NCBI GenBank assembly: GCA_023091665.1
Contig: JALJCQ010000002.1
Coordinates: 62,001-126,000 of the forward strand
DNA: 64,000 nucleotides
Direction of reading: 5' to 3'
From: Pythium myriotylum
Taxonomy: Eukaryota > Oomycota > Peronosporomycetes > Pythiales > Pythiaceae
Positions within the stretch are counted from its first letter, which is position 1; each line of letters starts with the position of its first letter. Positions 57,245-64,000 of this stretch are shown here, piece after piece. Under the pieces are notes generated by a model that saw only the letters and a program-made list of their open reading frames with translations, had not been told where the DNA came from and searched no databases. The translations under genes and the position numbers were made by a program.

Positions 57245-57499
57245 TTATTTTTTTTTTAAATATTCATTTACTAATTTTAAATTTAAAAAAAAAGGATATA
57301 AAATTTCATTAAATTTAGGTTTTTTTAAAAAAACACCTGTTTTTATTTTTTTATTTTTATATAAATAACGACTTTGATTTCTTTTTTTTTTTTTTTCTTC
57401 TTCTTTTTTTTTTTCTGAAATATTTTTTAAATATAATGAATTATTTTTTCTATAAAAAAAAAATTTATTTTTTAAGTTATTTTTTTGTTTTTTTTGCAT
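57245..57499 (-). CDS. Probable C-terminal piece of split rps4, second copy
   Basis: Mirror of 23228-23482. Confidence 0.5.
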   Translation of the reverse strand: MQKKQKNNLKNKFFFYRKNNSLYLKNISEKKKEEEKKKKRNQSRYLYKNKKIKTGVFLKKPKFNEILYPFFLNLKLVNEYLKKK

Positions 57500-57506
57500 T
57501 TATTTA

Positions 57507-57965
57507 TTAAATAATATTAATTCTATCTCCTTTTTTTAATATAAAATTTGGTTTATTAACAATTTTATTATTAACTTTTATTTTTTTATGATTAATTAAT
57601 TGTTTTGCATGAAAAATACTTCTAGCTAATCTAAATCTCAAAACATTTATATCTAATCTACTTTCTAAAGTTATAACAAAATTTTTAAAAGTATTTATTT
57701 TATTATCTTTTTTTGAAAGCTTTTTAAATAAATTTTTTAATTGATATTCTGGTATACAGCCATAAAAATTTTTAAATTGTTGTTTTTCAAACAATCTTTT
57801 TTGAAAGAATCTATTTCTTTTTTCTGGTTTAATTTCTTTTCTATATTTTAATCTTTTTTTAAATAAATTCCATTTTTTTTTTTTCAATTTTGATATTTTT
57901 AAATAAGCATGTGGATTATTATTATTTTGAAAGCAAATTTTATTTCGAGGTTTTAATTTATTCAT
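57507..57965 (-). CDS. rps4: Ribosomal protein S4, S4-domain part, second copy
   Basis: Mirror of 22762-23220; identical 152-residue product. Confidence 0.92.
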   Translation of the reverse strand: MNKLKPRNKICFQNNNNPHAYLKISKLKKKKWNLFKKRLKYRKEIKPEKRNRFFQKRLFEKQQFKNFYGCIPEYQLKNLFKKLSKKDNKINTFKNFVITLESRLDINVLRFRLARSIFHAKQLINHKKIKVNNKIVNKPNFILKKGDRINII

Positions 57966-57969
57966 ATTA

Positions 57970-58560
57970 TTAAAATATTTTTCTTAATAAATACATTAAA
58001 GTGTATAATGATTTAATATTTCTTGTATTACTCACAATAGGATAGTTAATATTTTTTAATTTTTGACTAGTATTTATAAAAGAAATTATTGGTATATTTA
58101 AAGTTGATAATTCTTGATTTAAAAAATTTTCATTAATTGAACTTTTAATTATTAATATCAATTTTATATCATTATTTTTTAATAAATTATTTAATTTTTC
58201 ATTTATACTATTATTAATAATTTTATTAGTAATAAGACCATTAACCCATTCATCATTATAAAAAATAATATTTTCATTTTTTTTTACAAATCTTTTATTT
58301 ACTAAAAATTTAATATCATCAGAATTTCCTATTACTAATATTTTTTCTTTTTTATTTAAAATATATTCTAATAATTTAAAAACACGTTTTAAATATAAAG
58401 AAACATTTTTCAAATTTATTATTGTATAGTTATGTCTAATACCATAAATAAAAGGCATTACATCTTTTTTAGTTTCTTTTAGAGATTCTCCGTAAATATT
58501 TTTTGATTTGAATAATAAATTTAATAAAATATTATTATTATTATCTTTTTTTTTTAACAT
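57970..58560 (-). CDS. rps2: Ribosomal protein S2, second copy
   Basis: Mirror of 22167-22757; identical product. Confidence 0.9.
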   Translation of the reverse strand: MLKKKDNNNNILLNLLFKSKNIYGESLKETKKDVMPFIYGIRHNYTIINLKNVSLYLKRVFKLLEYILNKKEKILVIGNSDDIKFLVNKRFVKKNENIIFYNDEWVNGLITNKIINNSINEKLNNLLKNNDIKLILIIKSSINENFLNQELSTLNIPIISFINTSQKLKNINYPIVSNTRNIKSLYTLMYLLRKIF

Positions 58561-58566
58561 ATTTAA

Positions 58567-59172
58567 TTATTTTTTACTTTTTTTACCTTCTTTTTTAAGA
58601 ATTTTTTCATTTTTTAATAAAAGACCTTTTCCTTTATAAGGTTCTGGTTTTTTAAAACTTTTAATATAATGAACAAATTGTGTTAAATATATAAAATCAA
58701 TACTATTAAAAATTAAATTATTTGATTGATTTATAATTTTAATGTTTTCAGGGATATTTATTATTAGATTATGACTGTAACCTAATTTTAATATTAAATT
58801 ATTATTTTCAATAAAAGCTTTAAAACCAATACCTTTTAAAATTAAATTTAATTTAAAACCTTGTAAAATACCTTTTATTTTTATTTTTATTAATTTATTA
58901 TATAGATTTAAAATGCTTTTTTTATTTTTTTGTAAATTTACTATTAATATTAATTGATTTTTTTTATAAAAAAATAAAATTTCATTTGTAAAATTTAGAG
59001 ATAATTTACCTAATACACCTTCAAAATAAATGGTTTCATTTTGAACAGTAACATTTATATTCTTAGGTATTTTTATAGATTTATCTATAAAAAAAATTTC
59101 AATATTCCCTAAATAACCTTTTAAAAAAATTTTATTTTTTACTTCAATATTTTTTTTTAATAATTGAATCAT
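58567..59172 (-). CDS. rpl6: Ribosomal protein L6, second copy
   Basis: Mirror of 21555-22160; identical product. Confidence 0.93.
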   Translation of the reverse strand: MIQLLKKNIEVKNKIFLKGYLGNIEIFFIDKSIKIPKNINVTVQNETIYFEGVLGKLSLNFTNEILFFYKKNQLILIVNLQKNKKSILNLYNKLIKIKIKGILQGFKLNLILKGIGFKAFIENNNLILKLGYSHNLIINIPENIKIINQSNNLIFNSIDFIYLTQFVHYIKSFKKPEPYKGKGLLLKNEKILKKEGKKSKK

Positions 59173-59176
59173 ATTT

Positions 59177-59557
59177 TTAAAAAATTTTACATATTAACTC
59201 GCCACCAACATTTAATTTTTTTGCCTCTAAATCGCTTAATATACCTAAAGATGTTGATATGATATAAAACCCTTGTTTTTTAATATATAAATCTTTATTT
59301 TTTATATAAAAACGTTTTCCGGGTTTTGATATACGTTTTATTTCGTTAATAACTGATTTATTATTTTTATATTTTAAATATATCTCAATTTGATTTTTTG
59401 AATTTATTTTATAACTTTTAATAAAACCTTCATTTACTAAGATATTTAATATATTTACAGATTGTTTTGAGTTTTGTTGTATTATTTTGGTTTTTTTTGA
59501 TAAAAAACCATTTTTAATTGTTGAGAATAAGTTTGAAAGGGTATCAGTAATAATCAT
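59177..59557 (-). CDS. rps8: Ribosomal protein S8, second copy
   Basis: Mirror of 21170-21550; identical product. Confidence 0.96.
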   Translation of the reverse strand: MIITDTLSNLFSTIKNGFLSKKTKIIQQNSKQSVNILNILVNEGFIKSYKINSKNQIEIYLKYKNNKSVINEIKRISKPGKRFYIKNKDLYIKKQGFYIISTSLGILSDLEAKKLNVGGELICKIF

Positions 59558-59569
59558 AAATAATTTATT

Positions 59570-59869
59570 TTACCAACTATATTTAGAAACACCAGGTAAA
59601 AAACCTTCTGATGCTAATTTTCGTAATTGAATTCGTGAAATTTTAAATAAACGATAAATACTTTTAGAACGTCCTGTTAAAACACATAAATTTTTAATAC
59701 GTGTTATTGATGAATTATTATTAAAAAAAAACCATTTTTGTTGTATTTTCCATCTTAAATCTTTTTCTATATTTAAGTTTTTTGAAATTATTTTTAAAAT
59801 TAATCTTTTTTTTTCTAAACTTTTAAATAAATATCTTTGTTTTATATTTTTTTTTATTTTTTTTTGCAT
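59570..59869 (-). CDS. rps14: Ribosomal protein S14, second copy
   Basis: Mirror of 20858-21157; identical product. Confidence 0.95.
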   Translation of the reverse strand: MQKKIKKNIKQRYLFKSLEKKRLILKIISKNLNIEKDLRWKIQQKWFFFNNNSSITRIKNLCVLTGRSKSIYRLFKISRIQLRKLASEGFLPGVSKYSW

Positions 59870-59892
59870 AATTTTTTATGTAATAATAAAAA

Positions 59893-59965
59893 TGGAGATA
59901 ATCGGACTCGAACCGATAACCTTATATTTGCAAAACATATTTTCTACCAATTGAAATATATCCCC
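59893..59965 (-). tRNA. trnA: tRNA-Ala (TGC), second copy
   Basis: Mirror of 20762-20834. Confidence 0.88.
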
Positions 59966-59973
59966 TTATAAAA

Positions 59974-60046
59974 TAAGTGTATTGGGACTCGAACCCAAGA
60001 CCATCGGATTAAAAGTCCGGTGCTCTACCAACTGAGCTATACACTT
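59974..60046 (-). tRNA. trnK: tRNA-Lys (TTT), second copy
   Basis: Mirror of 20681-20753. Confidence 0.95.
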
Positions 60047-60057
60047 ATTAAAATTTA

Positions 60058-60447
60058 TTAAATATTAACAAATACTTTTTTAAATAATAAAAATTTTTGA
60101 TTCAAGAAAAAATTTATTTTTTTTTTTAATAAATCATTTATTAAAGGTACTTCGTTTATTTTATGAGTTTCATTTAATTTATATATAGATAATTTTTTAA
60201 TTAAAAATGACTCAAAATTTGAACAAAAAGTTTTATAAGAATTATTAAAGAAAAAAATTACATTATTTTTTTCAAAATTAATTTGATTTTTTTTTTTATT
60301 ATTAACTATTATTTTTTTTTTTCTAAATTTTAAATTATAACAAACTTTTGGTAAAAAAAAATAAGTAATAAAAAAATAAAAATTTAAAAAAAAGAAAAGA
60401 AACCATGAAACTTGATTAAAAAATGAAAATTGATCAAATTGTGGCAT
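60058..60447 (-). CDS. atp8: ATP synthase F0 subunit 8, second copy
   Basis: Mirror of 20280-20669; identical product. Confidence 0.93.
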   Translation of the reverse strand: MPQFDQFSFFNQVSWFLFFFLNFYFFITYFFLPKVCYNLKFRKKKIIVNNKKKNQINFEKNNVIFFFNNSYKTFCSNFESFLIKKLSIYKLNETHKINEVPLINDLLKKKINFFLNQKFLLFKKVFVNI

Positions 60448-60450
60448 AAT

Positions 60451-61191
60451 TTATTTTTGTTTTTTTTGTTTTTTTACATATCCTTTTCCAGAAAGATTAC
60501 TTTTTTTTTTTTTTTTATTTCTTTCTAAAATCATTCTTTTTTTTAAATTTTTTATTCGTAGATATTTAATAAGATCTTCTAAATAAGAAATACGAGAAAG
60601 TATATTTTTATTCTTATTTTTTTCAATTTTAAAATTTAAATATCTTAATTTATAAGATCTAATAATTTTATTTACTTTAATTTTTTTAAAATTATTAAAA
60701 AAATTTTTATATCTAAATTTTTTTTTTTTAAATTTTCTTGTATAGAAATTTTTTTTATTATAAATTAGATTATTTAGATTTATAGATTTCATTGGAAATA
60801 CAAAGCCTAAAATTGAGATTAGACTTTTTTTACTTTTTCCTGTCATAAGACGACCTTTAATTATATTTCTGTTTTTATTTCTTATATAATTAACCATTAT
60901 TTTATTAAAATTATATAAAATATTATAATTTAAATTATAATTAAATAATATTTGATTTTCATATAATGTATCTATAGTATAAGTTGTTTTAAAATCTAAT
61001 ACAGTTAAAGGGATTTCAATATTTTCAGAATTATTTAATTCAATAATATTTAAATCTTGATTTTTATATAATATTTGATTTTCAAATAAAATATTTTTTA
61101 ATTTAAATTTTCTTTTTTTAAAAGAATTATTTTTCAAAAAATGTTGATAATTTAGTAAATTATTAAATTTTTGTATTTTTAGTTTATTCAT
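60451..61191 (-). CDS. rps1: Possible divergent ribosomal protein S1, second copy
   Basis: Mirror of 19536-20276; identical product, same tentative S1-domain match. Confidence 0.4.
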   Translation of the reverse strand: MNKLKIQKFNNLLNYQHFLKNNSFKKRKFKLKNILFENQILYKNQDLNIIELNNSENIEIPLTVLDFKTTYTIDTLYENQILFNYNLNYNILYNFNKIMVNYIRNKNRNIIKGRLMTGKSKKSLISILGFVFPMKSINLNNLIYNKKNFYTRKFKKKKFRYKNFFNNFKKIKVNKIIRSYKLRYLNFKIEKNKNKNILSRISYLEDLIKYLRIKNLKKRMILERNKKKKKSNLSGKGYVKKQKKQK

Positions 61192-61206
61192 TTTTAAAAT
61201 TAGGTA

Positions 61207-61280
61207 TAGGCTTAGTAGGACTTGAACCTACAACTCTACCGTTATGAGCGGTATGCTCTAACCAATTAAACTATAAGCCC
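61207..61280 (-). tRNA. trnI: tRNA-Ile (CAT), second copy
   Basis: Mirror of 19447-19520. Confidence 0.8.
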
Positions 61281-61287
61281 TTATTAA

Positions 61288-61692
61288 TTATTTATAAATA
61301 AATTTAGTTTTAACAGGTAATTTATTAGAACCCGCTTTTAATACTTTTTTAGCATTTTCCAATGAAATACCACTAATTTCAAATAAAATCTGGCCTTTTT
61401 TTACTTTAGCAACCCAAAAAGAAACAGACCCTTTACCTTTACCCATTCTATTTTCTGTAGGTTTTGCTGTAACAGGTGTATCCGGAAAAACTCTTATCCA
61501 TAAAAAACCTAATCTTTTCATTTTTCGGACAATAATTCTACGAGTAGCCTCAATTTGACGAGCAGTTAATCTAGCCTCTTCTAATACTTTAATAGCATAT
61601 TTACCAAATATTATTTTATTTCCTTTTGATGTTTTACCTACAAGTTTACCTTTAAATTGTTTTTTATACTTTGTTCTATTAGGAAATAACAT
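61288..61692 (-). CDS. rpl16: Ribosomal protein L16, second copy
   Basis: Mirror of 19035-19439; identical product. Confidence 0.97.
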   Translation of the reverse strand: MLFPNRTKYKKQFKGKLVGKTSKGNKIIFGKYAIKVLEEARLTARQIEATRRIIVRKMKRLGFLWIRVFPDTPVTAKPTENRMGKGKGSVSFWVAKVKKGQILFEISGISLENAKKVLKAGSNKLPVKTKFIYK

Positions 61693-61698
61693 TTATTT

Positions 61699-62454
61699 TT
61701 ATTTATTTTTTAAAAAAACCCAAAATTTTATACTACATATACCAGAAGGAGTTTTAAATTCATTAAAATGGTATTTAATATCATATTTTAATGTATTTAA
61801 AGGAATTTTTCCTTTTTGATATACTAATTTTTTTTTTCGTTTAGAACCATTTAAACGACCTTTAAATTGTAATCTATAACCTATAAAATTTGAAAATATT
61901 TTAAAAAAAGCTTCTAAAATATTATTAATATTTTTTATGAATTTTTTATGAGCTTTTTTTCTTTCTAAAGTTTGTTTAATATAATATGATATCATATTAA
62001 TATTTTTGGTGTAAAAGGCATAACTAAAATTATAAATCATTTTTTTTACATCATAATTTATTCTGTTATTTCTTTTTATAAAACGAAAAATTTTTCCAAT
62101 ATTTTTTTTTAATAACTTTAAATCTTTTAATTTAATTCTTCTTACAAAAATTTTAATTGAATGATCTTTATAATAAGAATTTAATTGATTTATTATTTTA
62201 TTGAAAGATTTTAAATTTTTTGACTGTTGACTTTCATGTAAATATATATATATATTTATATTTTTTGAAATTTTTACAATATTTAATTTTATTAATTTTA
62301 AATTTTTATAATTAAAAATATTTTGAAAATATTTTCTAATTTCTAAATCAAAATGTAATAAATTAGGATATTCTTTTTTTTCAACAGTCCATTTTGAATG
62401 CCAATTTTCATTTTTATTTAATCGTAAACTTATTGGTATAACTTTTTGACCCAT
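61699..62454 (-). CDS. rps3: Ribosomal protein S3, second copy
   Basis: Mirror of 18273-19028; identical product. Confidence 0.94.
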   Translation of the reverse strand: MGQKVIPISLRLNKNENWHSKWTVEKKEYPNLLHFDLEIRKYFQNIFNYKNLKLIKLNIVKISKNINIYIYLHESQQSKNLKSFNKIINQLNSYYKDHSIKIFVRRIKLKDLKLLKKNIGKIFRFIKRNNRINYDVKKMIYNFSYAFYTKNINMISYYIKQTLERKKAHKKFIKNINNILEAFFKIFSNFIGYRLQFKGRLNGSKRKKKLVYQKGKIPLNTLKYDIKYHFNEFKTPSGICSIKFWVFLKNK

Positions 62455-62457
62455 ACT

Positions 62458-62694
62458 TTATTTTTTCTTTTTATAAATATGTTTTTTACGTGTATTAATA
62501 AATTCACCAAATTTAAAACCAATCATTTTTTCATTAATTTTAAGATTTGTAAAAGTTTTACCATTATAAACATTTACAAAGTGATCAATATATTCAGGTA
62601 ATATTGTTAAATTTTTATTATAAATTTTGATCCATTGTTTTTTTTTTAATAAATTAACTCGAAAAAAAGGACCTTTGTATTTACTTCTAGACAT
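62458..62694 (-). CDS. rps19: Ribosomal protein S19, second copy
   Basis: Mirror of 18033-18269; identical product. Confidence 0.96.
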   Translation of the reverse strand: MSRSKYKGPFFRVNLLKKKQWIKIYNKNLTILPEYIDHFVNVYNGKTFTNLKINEKMIGFKFGEFINTRKKHIYKKKK

Positions 62695-62699
62695 ATTCG

Positions 62700-63506
62700 T
62701 TATTGAATAATTAATTTCTTTTTGTTTTTTTTTCTAGTAGGTTGACCTTTAGTTATTTTACCTTGTGGTGTTACAGATGGTCTACCTCCACTTGTTTTAC
62801 CTTCACCTCCACCATGTGGGTGATCAACAGGATTCATAGCCACTCCTCGAACAGATGGTCTTCTATTTAGCCATCTAGAACGTCCGGCTTTACCTAATTT
62901 TATTTTTTTATGGTTTATATTAGAAACAATACCTAAAGTAGCATAACAAGTTAATAAAATTAATTTTAGTTCTCCAGAACTTAATCTTATTTTTGCGTAT
63001 TTATTGTTTATTTTTTGAATTAATTGGGCAGAAGTACCTGCACTTCTGATTAATTTACCTTTACCTTTAGGATATAAACTAATATTATGTATTAAACTTC
63101 CTATTGGTATATTTTTTAATGGTAAAGCATTTCCTGTTTTTAATTCGGCTTCTGGTGAACTTTTAATGTATTGATTTAATTTTAAACCTTCTGGTGCTAA
63201 AATAAAATTTTCTTCAAAATCATTTTTTATGTAAGCAATATTTGCAGATCTATTAGGATCATATACTATTTCAGATACATAACCTTCAATATTTTTTGAT
63301 CTATTAAAGCTAATTTTTCTATATAAACGTTTATGACCTCCACCGCGATGTCTTACTGTTATTTTACCTTGATTATTTCGACCATTAGATCTTTTAAAAC
63401 CTTTAGTTAATTTTTTAATTTTAAAAGTCTTACTTAAATTATTTTTTTTTAATAATAATGTTTGACGTTGTGATGGTGTTATAGGATTTATTTTTTTTTC
63501 TATCAT
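62700..63506 (-). CDS. rpl2: Ribosomal protein L2, second copy
   Basis: Mirror of 17221-18027; identical product. Confidence 0.98.
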   Translation of the reverse strand: MIEKKINPITPSQRQTLLLKKNNLSKTFKIKKLTKGFKRSNGRNNQGKITVRHRGGGHKRLYRKISFNRSKNIEGYVSEIVYDPNRSANIAYIKNDFEENFILAPEGLKLNQYIKSSPEAELKTGNALPLKNIPIGSLIHNISLYPKGKGKLIRSAGTSAQLIQKINNKYAKIRLSSGELKLILLTCYATLGIVSNINHKKIKLGKAGRSRWLNRRPSVRGVAMNPVDHPHGGGEGKTSGGRPSVTPQGKITKGQPTRKKNKKKLIIQ

Positions 63507-63534
63507 TTTATATGGTATATAGAGAATATTTATT

Positions 63535-63957
63535 ATGTTATATATTTTTAATAAAACTATTTCAAATTCAAAAAGTATATTATATTCATTAACAGTATTA
63601 TATGGTATAAATGAATATCAATCTAAAAAAATTTGTAAAAACGTAGGAATTAATCCTCAAATAACTGTTAACAAACTTAAAAATCATCAAGTAAACCGTT
63701 TAATAAATTATATAAATAAAAATTTAAAAATAGAACAAGTTTTAAAACAATCTAAAAAAAATAGATTAAATGAACTTTTAGAGATTAAAAGTATTCGTGG
63801 TATTAGAAGAAGTGCAGGATTACCCGTTAGAGGTCAACGTACACATACTAATGCTAAAACTGCTAGAAAATTTAAAAAAGTATTTGGTCAAAAACAAATT
63901 AAACAAATTGTTAAAGGTAGAAAAAATAAAAAAAAAAAAAATAATATTATATGGTAA
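63535..63957 (+). CDS. rps13: Ribosomal protein S13, second copy
   Basis: Mirror of 16770-17192; identical product, overlapping the start of rps11 by 7 bases. Confidence 0.95.
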   Translation: MLYIFNKTISNSKSILYSLTVLYGINEYQSKKICKNVGINPQITVNKLKNHQVNRLINYINKNLKIEQVLKQSKKNRLNELLEIKSIRGIRRSAGLPVRGQRTHTNAKTARKFKKVFGQKQIKQIVKGRKNKKKKNNIIW

Positions 63958-64000
63958 AATACAAACAAAAATTAAAAAAGAAAAAAAAAAATCTTTTAGT
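63951..64000 (+). CDS. rps11: Ribosomal protein S11, second copy, cut by the window end
   Basis: The ATG at 63951 mirrors 16776 and the first 50 bases match the left-arm gene. Whether the second copy is complete cannot be seen; it would show where the repeat ends. Confidence 0.85.
   Translation, partial: MVKYKQKLKKKKKNLL

Overview
This window is part of a mitochondrial genome. It is extremely AT-rich and dense with mitochondrial respiratory-chain and ribosomal genes, both rRNAs and 25 tRNA species. Gene content points to a stramenopile close to oomycetes (pseudofungi): nad11, tatC, atp1, a bacterial-type set of ribosomal protein genes, trnI(CAU), no trnT, a 32-codon ORF between cox2 and cox1, and a very large inverted repeat. 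The code looks standard: trnW has anticodon CCA and Trp is TGG. cob and nad9 are not seen, so the genome continues beyond the window.

Layout. Positions 1 to about 16.7 kb are single copy as far as the window shows: atp1, trnE, nad4, trnH, a probable rpl10, nad7, nad2, trnF, rps10, trnR-Q-I-V, rps12-rps7, cox3, atp6, trnD, nad3, trnR, nad6, rns, trnY, trnG, two unknown ORFs, trnG, rpl5, rpl14, trnfM, two trnL, tatC, a probable rpl31, trnC, trnS and rps11. From at least 16,727 to 38,434 lies one arm of a giant inverted repeat. The other arm runs from 42,293 to the window end, where x pairs with 80,727 minus x. The arms carry rps13, rpl2-rps19-rps3-rpl16, trnI(CAU), a probable rps1, atp8, rps14-rps8-rpl6-rps2-rps4, rnl, a tRNA cluster, an accessory insertion, cox2, a TatA-like mini-gene, cox1, trnW, nad11-nad1-nad4L and atp9. 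The single-copy spacer between the arms (38,435-42,292) holds nad5, a broken accessory gene and a cluster of hairpins.

The most unusual part is an insertion of about 4.9 kb in each arm between trnP and cox2. It is bounded by a perfect 94-bp direct repeat, one copy of which is the leader of cox2 and the other the leader of the first insertion ORF. Inside are a 463-codon two-membrane-segment ORF, two ORFs of different composition (186 and 174 codons), a GC-rich palindrome followed by T residues that looks like a bacterial terminator, a resolvase/invertase-type serine recombinase split by a one-base frame change, and a second broken member of the 463-codon family. A third, decayed member sits between the arms and shares an identical 142-bp N-terminal coding block. 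A serine recombinase in mitochondrial DNA is not something I know from described genomes.

Other points of interest are a possible mitochondrial tatA to go with tatC, rps4 apparently split into two adjacent ORFs, candidate divergent rps1, rpl10 and rpl31 genes, and long perfect hairpins just downstream of many genes.
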